Both the position numbers and the translations under genes were made by a program. The notes below the pieces were generated by a model, which searched no databases, had not been told where the DNA came from, and was given only the letters and a program-made list of their open reading frames with translations. A stretch of DNA of 64,000 bases from Akanthomyces muscarius (lineage: Eukaryota > Ascomycota > Sordariomycetes > Hypocreales > Cordycipitaceae): NCBI RefSeq assembly GCF_028009165.1, contig NC_079242.1, positions 744,001-808,000 of the forward strand. The letters run 5' to 3'. This document shows positions 54,018 to 64,000 of this stretch, piece by piece (positions within the stretch are counted from its first letter, which is position 1; the number at the start of each line of letters is the position of its first letter).

Positions 54018-55554
54018 ATGGTATTCCTAGCTGAAAGTGGTGCTGCCGCTGCCAAGCCGGGATCGATCCCCAAGCACGTTTCCCTCATCACGGTACGCAT
54101 TACTGTTTCATGACGCTTGACAGATATGCAAAACTAACTTGGCGAACAGCTGACGTTTCAAAACTCTGCGCTGATCCTCGTATGTAGAGATGACCTCTCT
54201 TTACACCACTGCTTCGCCCACTAACAGGTACCTCTAGATCATGCATTACTCTCGAATCATGCCCACTTCTGACGACCATCGATACTTTACCTCGACAGCC
54301 GTTTTAATACACGAAGTCATCAAATTCGCCATTTCGCTCACCGTTGCGATATACGAAGCTTCCAAGACGCTTGCGCCGAGCACGCCTGCCACCGTCCTGT
54401 TTGAGCAAATCTACAATGGAGTCTTCTCTGGTGACGGCTGGAAGCTGGCTTTACCGGCCGTCTTTTATACACTGCAAAATATGCTGCAATATGTTGCCGT
54501 CGGCAATCTAGACCCTGTCCATTTCCAGGTCCTGTACCAGCTTAAAGTACGTCATCTCGTGGGGAGCATATTCGAAATGCAGTGCTAACAGCGACAGATT
54601 CTCACCACGGCCGTCTTCAGCGTCTGCCTTTTGAACCGCTATCTCGGCGTCACGCGCTGGATTTCTCTCATCATTCTTACAGTTGGCGTCTCTGTCGTCT
54701 CGCTTCCTTCCGCTGGCGAATCCCTCGAGTCGCTCTTCCTCCACGGTGTCGCCGACCACTTCTTTCCTCGCTCGCAACACGAGCTTGGCTTCCAGGCCAA
54801 CACCGAGAACAGCGAACCACCCGCGCACCTCAGCCGCCGCTCCGCTAGCTACCAAGGAATCAACAGCGACCAATCCCCGTCAGAGCCAATCATGAACTAT
54901 TCGGTCGGCCTTACGGCGGTTCTCATCGCCGCAACCGTGTCTGGCTTTGCGGGCGTTTACTTTGAAAAGATTCTCAAGGAGTCTCCCTGCCACAATAGCG
55001 TTTGGATCCGCAACCTGCAGCTGGGCGTTTACTCGATTCTCGCTGCCTTTTTCGGCGGCGTTGTCTGGCAAGATGGAGCTGGAATCATGGAGCACGGCTT
55101 CTTTGAGGGCTACAACTGGGTTGTGTGGTGCACAATTGTGCTGCAGGCCGCAGGAGGTGTGATTGCCAGCATCGTCATTAGAGATGCCGATAACATCGTC
55201 AAGAACTTTGCCACGGGCATCAGCATCGTGGTCAGCTTCTTTGTCAGTGTCTGGCTGTTCAACTTTCCAGTTACGTTTACGTTTCTCGTCGGCACGTCTT
55301 TGGTTCTGGCCGCTGTCTGGCTGTACAGTGCTCCCGAGCGCGGCCGTTCCCGCCCTGCTCCTTTACGCATCGCCAGCTTTGAAAAGCCTGCCATTGAGAG
55401 AACACTTACCCCAGGTTCGACGCCGCGGACTGTTGATCCTAGGCGGCTCAACATGGACCCCTTCGAGGCCAAGGGCCTGTCGTCGAGCCGTCCGAGCAGC
55501 CCGGCACCGACACCGCGCCAGGTCAGCCGTACCAACCTGGCAAAGCAGCTATAG
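54018..55554 (+). CDS. Golgi nucleotide-sugar transporter (UDP-galactose transporter-like)
   Basis: Four exons, 54018-54092, 54150-54179, 54238-54546 and 54598-55554, give 456 residues; exon 2 has only 30 nt. Introns are 51-58 nt. The protein has about ten hydrophobic segments and the SLC35A-type landmarks: LTFQNSALIL and MHYSR near the N-terminus, ALPAVFYTLQNMLQYVAVGNLDP, then FQVLYQLKILTTA and GFAGVYFEKILK. This group exchanges UDP-sugars (UDP-galactose, UDP-GlcNAc or CMP-sugars in animals) for nucleoside monophosphates across the Golgi membrane; the fission yeast homologue is Gms1. The loop at about 225-265 and the C-terminal ~80 residues are Ser/Pro-rich and cytosolic. Sugar specificity cannot be assigned from sequence. 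Confidence 0.9.
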
Positions 55555-56576
55555 AGATGGCGCATGAGACTATATAAATTTGTTTTTGAGAAGAAAAGTA
55601 ATTTCATCTGTGCGGCGTGGTTGTGCTACGCCGACAGTGTATAATGCTGTTCGTCAATAGACGGAACACGTTGGTGATGGAGGCATTGGGGGTCTGGGTT
55701 CTTTGTTTTTTCTTATGGAAAGGGTTTTAAAAGCAGCACACGTCGCGAATTGATACCATGAGGAGAGCATTTTATAGAGTATAGAAAATGGGCAAAACGA
55801 TTAATATTTTCTAACTTTTTTTTCTCAGCTCCTCAGGTATTGCACAGATCTTTGTGCTGCCCAATCTCGTGGTGCCTGCTTGTGGGTGGGTGGTAGCGCC
55901 ACCAAACTCCGGGCCGCTCCCGCGAAGCAGTGGCACTTGGGCTGGCCGCTGCTGGGAAGACGCCAGCTTCCTGTCTGGCCCACCTCCCAGCCACCTCTTT
56001 AGCCCCCCTGAGCTGGCAGCATCTCAGGGTCAACTCCAAGTGACAATAAGTTTTGTTAGCAGCAGCAGTATTCAGACCGGAACAACCCCACGGCCAATGT
56101 TACAAACTTAATCGAAGCTTGTAGATAGTCCGGCTCCTGAGACATGATTGCACTGGAAGGAAATTTAAACTCCTGCAGCGAGGTCTGGTGCTGCTGTGGT
56201 CGATCTACTTTCTGCTCAGCTATCAGGTTTTATCAGGACCTGGAGAGGCCACAGAGTGCGCGGTCGCGGCCCTCACCTATTCCCCGTTGCGACGAGTAAT
56301 TCTTCTCTCAACATCTTCAGATACATCAGTTGAGCCTCACCCGGCAATTTCCAACTGCTAAACTACAAAATTCACATCCAAGTTGCTTTAGAACCTCCGC
56401 GAAACGTATTCGCTTGATCTACGCACACGTCCTAGCCGCATCCTCTCTTATATGCTATATCCGCGGCTGCCTGTGTTGCAATACTACGACTTATACGCCA
56501 CCGCACCATGATTTACGCCTAAATCGGCACAATTCATAATCACAAAGTTGCTAAAGCAGCAACGGCTACGACTCCA
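55555..56576. other. Intergenic region
   Basis: A 1-kb spacer between two genes on the same strand. I see no supported gene, repeat or RNA. Confidence 0.45.
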
Positions 56577-59500
56577 ATGGCCGCCGTGCCGTCCGCCACC
56601 AGCGGCGCCAACCGTGGGCGCGCCCGCGGCATCAAGAGAGAGCGCGAGTCGCTCAACTCACTCCCATCTGACAATGAGGTGACGTCCGAAACCAACCAAA
56701 ACACCTCGCGCGGGCCAGCCACGGATCATTCACTCGAGTCTGCCACCGACACGCCTGGCATGGCTCCGCCGCTCTCCTACCGCCACGGGCGGTCCGATGC
56801 TCGTAAGTTTCTGTCACTTTGCGCTTTCACAACCCCCTCCTCCCCTTTCCCCTTCCCATTCCCACTCATACCCCAGGCAAACGGCTCGCACGTGAGCAGC
56901 CAAACATTCACTGCATAGGATCTTGCTTCTAACACTTTTTTCTTGAACTTGACAGCTACACCAAGCGAGCGTGCTGAGGATACCGAACCTCTGTTTCGCG
57001 AGGTGCGAGCCATTCCCAGAATGACGCCGCCTAGCAACAATCCCCAAGAAGAGGGCAGCTTCTTTCAAGAGTCCTTTAAAGATATCGCAAAGAGACTCAA
57101 AGCTTTCAACGACGCTCTCGGTGAGCTCCAGCAGCTTGGTGTCTCTCACGATGTCCAGCTTCCCGAGCTCGTGCTTGTTGGAGACCAGAGTGCGGGCAAG
57201 TCCAGTCTCATGTCCGGTCTTGCTCAGCTAGACCTTCCACGCAGCGAGGGAACTTGCACTCGATGCCCGCTTCATATTCGCGTTTCCATGAACCCCGAGT
57301 GGTCGTGCAGAGTCTGGCTGCGCAAACAGTATACGTATGCGCCTCCCTCGGGCCGCAACATTGAGGAGTCGGACGTCACGGATGCCGACCCCTTCTATCC
57401 GTGGAAGAGGCAGCCGACTGTCGATATCGTTGAATTCAAGACTATGCACGACAATACGGAGATTGAGGAAGTCCTTCGCTGGGCACAAATCGCCATTCTC
57501 AACGACAACAAGAACCCTGCCCTGTATGTTCCGGGATCTGGTTCCATCGCTTGCAACACGCCCATCGCCCAAGAGGCAGACCGGACTTTGGCAAAATTCT
57601 CGCCCAACATTGTTGCATTGGAGATCAAGGGTCCTCATCTCCCCAATCTTTCCTTCTACGACATGCCTGGCATCTTCCAGAACCCGGCCGATGCAAAGGA
57701 CGATTATCTCGTGTCAGTCGTCACCAACTTATCAAAAGCCTACATCCTGCATCCGTCAGCCATCATCATGTGCTCCATGCCCATGAACTCGGATGCGGAG
57801 AATTCATCCACCTTTGGCTTGACTAGAAAGCTTGGTGCCTCGGATAGAACCATTGGCGTTCTCACCAAGGCTGACTTGCTAGCTCCCGCGGGAAATTTCG
57901 AACAGTGGTTGTCCATCATGAAAGGGGAAGCGCATAAAACCGGACTTGGATACTTCGTAACATCGCGTCCTCAAGGCAAGACGCTGGAAGAACTCGGCAA
58001 ATGGGAGAGCGCCATGTTCATTGAGCACGGTGTAGACACATGGCCAAGCGAATTTCGTCAATTCAGCAACCGCTGCGGCGTGGAAAAGCTCAAAACTTTC
58101 TTGTCGGAGAAATTGGCCGAGGCATTCGCCAGCAGGTACGTAGTGACTGCAGGTGTTCTATTCTGCGCATGCTAACCTGGATTCAGTCTCCCTACTATCA
58201 AAAGAAAGGTTGCCAGTCGCCTCCATCAGCTTAGCAAGGATCTCGCGGCCCTTCCGGAGCTTCCAGACAATATCGAGCTCGAGGTGGAGAGCAGTTTGAT
58301 GCAGTTTTCTGAAAGCTGCCGCCAGGGTATCGATGAGATGATGAGGCTCGGCGGCGCTCTGCCCAGAGCCTTCGGTGCTTGCCTCCTCCACGTTAAACCG
58401 AGATTTATCTTGAAAGACAAAAGCGACAACCCTGTAGTGGAGATATCTGATGACGAATCGGATGCACCACCACCGAGGGTATCGACTCCGAAGAGGCGCC
58501 AGGTTGCCGGTCAAATCACGCCATCGTCCAAGCGTGCTCGGTTTGATAACACCAACGGCCTCACCAACGGCCACGCTTCGAACCTCAAGCGAGAAGAAAC
58601 GGCAAGCCCGTCTTCTGTAACAGGAGCAGCGCCTCGGGCTAGACGGACTAGGCTCCAGCCACCCTTTGCAGAGTACAGCTCGCTGGGAAGCGGCCCCCGT
58701 ACCCTGGCACAAGTTAGAGCCGAAATCCGAGGCAAAATGCAAGCTGGTACTCCCGACGTCATCCCGCCTGATGTCTATCAAGATATGGCCATGCAGTCCA
58801 TTAAGGTCTGGGAGAAGCCAATGAAGACTTTTTTGTCAGCTACAATGGAACAGCTTCATGAGAAGCTCATCACGAAGCTGAATATATCGCTTGAACGTCT
58901 GCGAAAACGATTGATTTACAGGGAAACTGCCGAGTACCTGAGACAATTCCTTTTGCAACAGTTGAAGCAGACAGAGGACTTGGCTGCCATTTTGCTCAAG
59001 CAAGAAACTCAACGGATAATCACGTTTCAGGACGATCATTTTATATGGAACAGAACACAGGAAGCACAAGAGCTGAAGTGGTTTCGACACAACATGCGGT
59101 ACCAGGCTCGCTTCCCAGAGCTTGCGCCTCGAACCGGTACCTGGGCCAACATGAGTCCGGAGCAGAGAATACAAGAAAGCAAGGAGCAGGAAAAGGAAAG
59201 CGCCAAGCTCAGTCCAGATGCCTTTGTCAGCGAGATTATGGTTATTGCATATATTAGAGGTTACTACCGCCTCGCTGCGAACCGGTTTATGGACAAGATG
59301 GCGCAGCTGACGCTCGGCGGTATGCTTCCCGAAATCCGCTTGCGTCTGGAATTTGAGCTGCGGAGTCGGCTGGGCATCCACGGCACCAACCCCAGCATCG
59401 CCTACCAGCGGCTGATGGAGGAGGACACGGCTACAGCGGCCCGGCGCGAGACGCTCAAGGCCGAGCGAGAAAAGTTTGTCCGCGCCTTGGAGACCATCCA

Positions 59501-59639
59501 GGCCCTAGAGAGCAACCCGGGCCTCGACGAGAGCATGTACGACACGAGCAGCGCGTCCATGTCCTTTCTGCGACGAGACAGAGATGTTGTGATGGAAGAC
59601 TCGCAAACGACAAGCGAGCTCGCTAGCGGCGAAGCCTAG
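56577..59639 (+). CDS. Dynamin-family GTPase (Mx/Vps1-like) with nuclear-type motifs
   Basis: Three exons, 56577-56802, 56956-58135 and 58187-59639, give 952 residues; introns are 153 and 51 nt. The G domain has G1 GDQSAGKSS (151-159), the switch region SEGTCTRCPLHIRV, G3 DMPG and G4 TKAD. The stalk and GTPase effector regions follow, with MVIAYIRGYYRLAANRFMDK near the C-terminus typical of the effector domain. Dynamins self-assemble and remodel membranes; fungal Mx-like paralogues of this layout are common and little studied. Residues 1-75 and 546-650 are disordered and basic, with clusters such as GIKRERE and PKRRQ...SSKRARF and an acidic-flanked VVEISDDES. There is no pleckstrin-homology or proline-rich domain. 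The location could be nuclear, but this is inference. Confidence 0.88.
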
Positions 59640-60319
59640 AAATCCCGTGCCTCTTCGACTTTAGCTTTTGATGTACGGACGCCAACTAAAAAGGAACGAT
59701 AGTTGTTTGCTTGATTGAGAGCAGGTGATTTTGAGGAAAGATATCCCGCCGAAATATGGTGTTTGTTTGATCCTGATGGATTTCTTTGAGATTTTATGTT
59801 TTGAGAATATGGATGGCGTTGAGGAAAGCCCGCTGCAGAAAGGACAGCCTGCTGTCTGTATACTAGGATGAATAGCCCACACTTGTTATAGACGACTTAT
59901 TTGCATGAAGATGAAGAATTCTTTCCCCGAGTACATGATCTTTGGCGCGTCCTAGTAGTTAACAGTCATTATTAATACGATCCGCTGATGTCTCCTCATC
60001 CCCAACTTTGTGGAGCCGAGTCGGCCGCCCAAACTCAATACGGGGGCGCCGCAAGCCCCGGAGTACGCACGTAACATCATTCGATGACCAAAGCGGCTCG
60101 CCGGGACGGTGGGTGGCTGCCCGCTCCGATGGTCGCTATCCATTGGAAAATAGCTCAAAAACCGGGTTGGTGGGAACGTTGCATGTCTCGAGTTTCCCCA
60201 GAATTTGGAAATCTGGCCAGTCTTCATCTACACTCTGATTTGTAGTCGGGATTCTGGTCTTTGAACAATACATAAAGAACCACACAGCAAAAAAAAAAAA
60301 AAAAAAAAAAGGCAAAACA
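59640..60319. other. Intergenic region
   Basis: A 680-bp spacer with no supported gene. It ends with a pure A22 tract at 60289-60310, immediately before the next start codon. Confidence 0.5.
60289..60310 (+). repeat. Uninterrupted poly(A) tract in the presumed leader
   Basis: Twenty-two A residues end nine bases before the ATG at 60320. The position in the presumed 5' untranslated region is unusual. The tract length may vary or be misread. Confidence 0.8.
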
Positions 60320-61005
60320 ATGTCGCAAAAAGTCTGGAAGAGAAACTTTGCCGCCGGCCACGGCCTCGAAAAGGTCCTCGCCGCAACCAAGACCCCGGCG
60401 CCGGAGGTGGCCATTCCGTACCCCCCGGCCACTGTACGTTTTTCCTTCTCCTCCCACCATCAACAACCCCAACCCATCCCTCCCCCCGTCTCATCTCACC
60501 TGTCGCTGACACGCCCGCCCAGTTCGACGAGCTCGCCGCCAGCGACCACGGCGGCAAGGGCTTCACCCTGAGCTCCTTCACCGCCGACGACGCCTGGGAG
60601 CTGGGCCACCTGATCCACGCGCGCCTGCTGTGCTTTGCGCCCGCGCGGCCCGCGCTCGTCAACATCTCGACGGCCGCCGGGCCGACGCTCTACCAGAGCG
60701 TCACCGGCGCGGGGACGCTGCCGGACCACGACGTGTGGGTGCGGCGCAAGCGCGCCGCGGTGCTGCGCTTCGGCGTGAGCTCGTACATGGTCGGCCGCAA
60801 GCACGGCAACGGCGACGAGGCGCTGTTTGCGGCCAAGAACGGGCTGGGGCCCGAGGCGGCGGGCGAGTACGCGATTCACGGCGGGGGCGTGCCGATCCGC
60901 GTGGCGGGCGTCGAGGGCATCGTCGCGGTGGTGGTGGTGAGCGGGCTGAAGCAGGAGGAGGACCACGGGGTGGTGGCGGATGTGATTCGCGCCAACTGGG
61001 AGTAA
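60320..61005 (+). CDS. HbpS/UPF0303-like (DUF336) small protein
   Basis: Two exons, 60320-60433 and 60523-61005, give 198 residues; the intron is 89 nt. The sequence matches the heme-degrading-domain-like family (HbpS, UPF0303; yeast Ybr137w). Shared blocks are FTADDAWELGHLIHARLL, VWVRRKRAAVLRFGVSSYMVGRK, YAIHGGGVPIRV and GIVAVVVVSGLKQEEDHGVV. The length is close to the yeast protein. Bacterial relatives bind heme or act as redox sensors; Ybr137w has been linked to the Get/Sgt2 tail-anchored protein pathway. The exact role in this fungus is unknown. The second exon has very high GC content. Confidence 0.87.
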
Positions 61006-61302
61006 ACCTTTTGGAAAAGCACTAGATCACTAACAAGTAAAAGCTCGAACAAACAAGTTACCCATCATGGTTGCGAGTGTTGAGATGCAGGAATGAGAAA
61101 AAAAATGACTTTTTATTAAATGTATCTATCGACGTAGATGACAGGTATACAACTATACATATTACATGCTTTATAAATTTAGTCTCTGGCAAGCAGAGCA
61201 GGCTAGAATGGTGCTCTTCCTTGCGTTTCAAGGAGGAGTAGAAGGGTAAAATGGGACAGAATAAAAGAAAAAAGTAGAGAGCGTGTGGCGTCAACCCCCC
61301 GC

Positions 61303-62586
61303 TTACCAGCGCTTGCGGACCTGAGAAGGGCGGATGATGATGCTCACGGGCTGGTTGCCGCCGGGTTGAGTAGTAGCAGCAGCGCCGCTGGAGGCGGGGG
61401 CCGTGCCCATGGCGCTCATTGTCGCGTTCTGGCTCGGGATGGAGCTGACTGTGACGAGGACGGTGTTGAAAGCAGTGGCCGTGCTGGTCGTGTTGGACGG
61501 GCAGGGGCTGGTGGGGTTGAGCGCGGGCGACTTGCGAGGGCAGGGCTCGCCGCTGTCCTTTTTCTTGCAGATGGACTCGCCCGTCATGATGTTGATGATG
61601 ATGATCTCGACGTCGTTGCCGCTGCCGCCGACGGTGCGCGTCATGGTGCGGTACTCGGTCTGGCTCTTCCAGACGGTCGAGGGCGCGGCCGTGACGGTGA
61701 CGGCGGGCATCGTCTGGGTGCCATTGATGGGCCGGATGCTGATGGTGACGGGCTCCTTGGACGCCTTGGGGGAGCTGCTGGCAGTCTTGGAGGCGGTCTC
61801 GGGCTCCTCGGGACGAGACGGGCTCTCGGCAGGAACAGGACGGACGGTAATGGTCACGGGGGCCTTGCTGGGGGCCGAAGTGCTGTCGCCCTGGGTGACG
61901 GTGACGGTTTCAGGCTCCTGGGGCTGCTGCTGAGGAGCAGTGACGGTCTTGGTCACGACGACTCTGTTGGGCTGCTCGGGCTGGTTGGGTCGAATCGAGA
62001 TGGTCACAGGCTCCTTGGGACCCTGGCCTGGCTGAGACTGAGAGGGCTGAGACTGCGATTGCTCTGGCTTGGGGCGAATGGTAATGGTAACCGGCTCCTT
62101 GGGACCCTGACCTGGTTGAGACTGGGCTGGCTGAGACTGGGCTGGCTGCGATTGAGGCTGGTCCGGCTTAGGGCGGATGGTAATGGTAACAGGCTCCTTA
62201 GACTCTTGAGCTGATTGAGACTGAGCTGGTTGAGACTGAGCTGGCTGCGATTGAGGTTGGTCCGGCTTAGGGCGAATGGTAATGGTGACAGGTTCCTTGG
62301 AAGGCTGAGGCTGGACAGTGACGCTTTTGGTAACAGTAGATTGCTGCTGCGAAGACGGTGTCTGGGTGACAGTGACAGTGACGGGCTCGGCAGGGGCACT
62401 CTGAGTGATCGTGACGGTAACGGGAGCAGTGGCGGCGGGTTGCGTAACTGTAACAGTCGTGCCCTCGCCGGGTTTGGGGCAGGGACAACAGTCGTCAGCG
62501 CGAGCGCGAAGAGGCGAAAGGCTGAATCGGGCAGAAGCCAGAGGAACTGCGGCAAGCAGGGCCCAAGGGATGATTGTAGAATGCAT
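61303..62586 (-). CDS. Secreted Thr/Pro/Gln-rich repeat protein
   Basis: An intronless gene of 427 residues from the ATG at 62584-62586. The frame is open further upstream, but this Met starts a clear signal peptide (MHSTIIPWALLAAVPLASA). After a Cys pair (DDCCPCPKPG) come Thr/Val-rich stretches (TVTVTQ, VTVTIT) and three to four imperfect repeats beginning KEPVTITIRPKP with Gln/Pro/Ser spacers (residues 97-200), plus a further KEPVTISIRP copy near 315. A short Cys-containing region (GESICKKKDSGEPCPRK) and a Ser/Thr-rich tail end in a basic RKRW. It is probably a heavily O-glycosylated cell-wall or extracellular protein. No enzyme domain and no GPI-type hydrophobic tail are seen. Confidence 0.72.
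   Translation of the reverse strand: MHSTIIPWALLAAVPLASARFSLSPLRARADDCCPCPKPGEGTTVTVTQPAATAPVTVTITQSAPAEPVTVTVTQTPSSQQQSTVTKSVTVQPQPSKEPVTITIRPKPDQPQSQPAQSQPAQSQSAQESKEPVTITIRPKPDQPQSQPAQSQPAQSQPGQGPKEPVTITIRPKPEQSQSQPSQSQPGQGPKEPVTISIRPNQPEQPNRVVVTKTVTAPQQQPQEPETVTVTQGDSTSAPSKAPVTITVRPVPAESPSRPEEPETASKTASSSPKASKEPVTISIRPINGTQTMPAVTVTAAPSTVWKSQTEYRTMTRTVGGSGNDVEIIIINIMTGESICKKKDSGEPCPRKSPALNPTSPCPSNTTSTATAFNTVLVTVSSIPSQNATMSAMGTAPASSGAAATTQPGGNQPVSIIIRPSQVRKRW
61987..62298. repeat. Coding tandem repeats of the secreted protein
   Basis: DNA encoding the KEPVTITIRPKP units and QSQPAQSQPAQ spacers is repeated three to four times with a few silent and replacement differences. Units are unequal in length because the Gln/Pro spacers vary. 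Such tracts commonly change copy number between strains. Confidence 0.75.
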
Positions 62587-62731
62587 TGTGTAAAGGCGGA
62601 CGAATCTGAAAGGGGGGAGATGGCTATCTTGCAAAAGGCTGTGATGAGAGGTGCCTGTGATGAGGTCAAGAGTGAGAAAGTGTGGCTTGAGTGATGATAG
62701 AACTGATGATGGTAAGTGGACGTGAAGGTAT

Positions 62732-62737
62732 CTTATA
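62732..62737 (-). promoter_or_regulatory. TATA-like element for the secreted repeat protein
   Basis: TATAAG on the minus strand lies about 150 bp upstream of the chosen start codon. This supports starting the protein at 62586 rather than at the upstream end of the open frame. Confidence 0.35.
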
Positions 62738-63528
62738 TCCATCCTTCTTGCTCCTGCTCTGCCTAGCGGGCCATGATTGAGGGCAAATTTCTTCAATAAA
62801 CCAGCGGCCGAGAATGCAATTGCAATATCAAGGAGAGTTGTCTTGAAGACGCCCGTCAACAGTCCCCTTAACCATGGTAAAGCTTAGCCGCCGAACCTTT
62901 TACATCCTGAATGTGTCAGACAAACAAAATAATGGGAGCGAGCTACTGTTAGAATCTGCCGTCTTTGTGGCAATATAGTGGGAGCCCCTCGAGATAGTCT
63001 CAGCTTGTATTGGTGCTAGTGAGTGGGAGGGAGATGTCCCCAGCTAGAAAAGCATCGGCAGGGATGGCTGGCCGAGGAGTACGCATCGCGGGCGAGGGAT
63101 TGGCTAAAGCACAATGGAGAAAAAAATTGGAAAAAGGATCGTAGCGGGATATTTCACAGAGAGTTTCACCTCCGTAGCCGCAATCCAGAGAATGTCCGGT
63201 GCCAAGTTAGCTGCCGATGGGATGTTGAGGCGTCCAACGGCGAGCAACAGGCCGGCGCGCCCAACACGGAAGCTTAGCTTAGCTCATCCCGGACATCATG
63301 TTTTTCCGGCCCCGACGCTCACCCTGCCGATTGCGCCCGTCGCTTGCCCGTCATCACTGCAAGCAATACTTGTGAAACATTCGAGTCCTTCCAAACGCAA
63401 AATTAATCGACGGCGCTACCCTTTCCATCGAACGGCCACCTAGCATGAAGTAGCACCTCGCTGCCCCGACCGGTCGTTCGAACATCCGCCGCGACCTCGT
63501 CGCCGGCTTCCGCGCCCATCCAGTCACT
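62738..63528. other. Divergent intergenic region
   Basis: A spacer of about 790 bp between the secreted repeat protein and the LAMTOR1-like gene. I see no supported gene. Confidence 0.45.
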
Positions 63529-64000
63529 ATGGGTGCCTGCCAATCATGCCTCGGGCAACGGGACAAGGACACATACGACGAGGTATGCGCCCGCACGAAT
63601 ACGGGCAACATAAGCGCGCACTGAGCTGACGATGGGATATATAGCACGAGGAAGAGAGATTATTATACGAAAATGACGTTACCATGCAGTACGGCAGCTT
63701 CGCCGAGGGTCACGACACCATTGAGGCCCAACGGGAAAATGAGGCGTTGCAGCAAGTAGTTGCGAAGGCATCGAGGTAAGAATACGCGAATCACTGCGAA
63801 AAGCCCGAGATAGTCTTTGAGTTTGAATAGAGACTAGCGGCGACTCTGGCTAGAGACTAGCGGTAGCTCTGGAAACCCGTTGCTTGTCACAATGGCTAAC
63901 TTGATGGTCAGCAACATGGTTGATATCTTCGAGATTGCGCCGCAACAGCCAAACGCAGGATCCTCAGCCGGATTCGGTTACGCTGGACAAGGAGCCCGGG
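63529..64000 (+). CDS. LAMTOR1/Meh1-like lysosomal anchor protein (3' partial)
   Basis: Exons 63529-63582, 63645-63775 and 63912 onward; the gene runs past the window end. Introns are 62 and 136 nt. The start MGACQSCLGQ offers Gly2 for N-myristoylation and Cys4/Cys7 for palmitoylation, exactly the dual-lipid anchor of LAMTOR1/p18 and yeast Meh1 (Ego1). A short conserved segment follows (EEERLLYENDV, EAQRENEALQQVVAKASSNMVDIFEI). In this family the protein tethers the Ragulator/EGO complex to the vacuole membrane, where Rag/Gtr GTPases and TORC1 respond to amino acids. About 90 residues are visible. The name is well supported by the N-terminus and the NMVDIFEI block. Confidence 0.82.

Noticed and set aside
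61285..62214. 309-codon plus-strand frame
   Set aside because: It is antisense to the secreted repeat protein, and its repeats only mirror those of the real gene.
1..64000. CRISPR arrays, bacterial operons or ribosome binding sites
   Set aside because: The window is eukaryotic; spliceosomal introns are pervasive and no regularly spaced repeat array exists.

Overview
The window is nuclear DNA from a filamentous ascomycete, most likely a Sordariomycete of the Hypocreales type. The evidence is the many short introns (about 47-170 nt) with GTRAGT-like donors, CTAAC-like branch sites and YAG acceptors, a GC-rich third codon position, a Zn2Cys6 regulator, a NACHT-type NLR and long pyrimidine-rich leaders. 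I cannot name the species from sequence alone. Nineteen protein-coding genes can be modelled. Two run off the window ends: an Mlp1/Tpr-type nucleoporin on the left and a LAMTOR1/Meh1-like lysosomal anchor on the right.

Layout. 1-7 kb holds housekeeping genes: nucleoporin C-terminus, MAK5 ribosome-biogenesis helicase, and an SNM1/Artemis-type DNA repair nuclease in eight exons. 7.3-12.9 kb is the best candidate for specialised metabolism. A single polypeptide fusing an isocyanide synthase (DIT1/PvcA type) to a TauD-type Fe(II)/2-oxoglutarate dioxygenase is divergent from a FAD-dependent aromatic-ring-type monooxygenase. A 1.7-kb gap lies between them; it carries a TATA box, a perfect CGG...CCG palindrome and one Mac1-like copper-response motif. 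A GNAT-like acetyltransferase (with a GC-AG intron), a single-pass membrane protein, an HSL-type alpha/beta hydrolase, a secreted S28 peptidase, a D-2-hydroxyacid dehydrogenase and an NLR without C-terminal repeats fill 13-25.7 kb.

25.7-31.7 kb is gene-poor. It holds a GT32-like glycosyltransferase and a broken relic of a superfamily-1 helicase P-loop. 31.7-34.1 kb encodes a Zn2Cys6 transcription factor. 36-47.8 kb contains three linked glycerol-assimilation genes: glycerol kinase (GUT1), an aquaglyceroporin, and the mitochondrial FAD glycerol-3-phosphate dehydrogenase (GUT2). Together they cover entry, phosphorylation and oxidation of glycerol.

50-64 kb holds an unknown low-complexity membrane-associated protein, a Golgi nucleotide-sugar transporter, a dynamin-like GTPase with predicted nuclear and SUMO-interaction motifs, a small HbpS/UPF0303-like protein, a secreted repeat protein and the Meh1-like gene. 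Neighbouring genes are often tail to tail with very short gaps (32-144 bp), so overlapping 3' ends are likely. Exon models were built by hand from splice consensus, reading-frame continuity and recalled family motifs; no alignment or RNA data were available.
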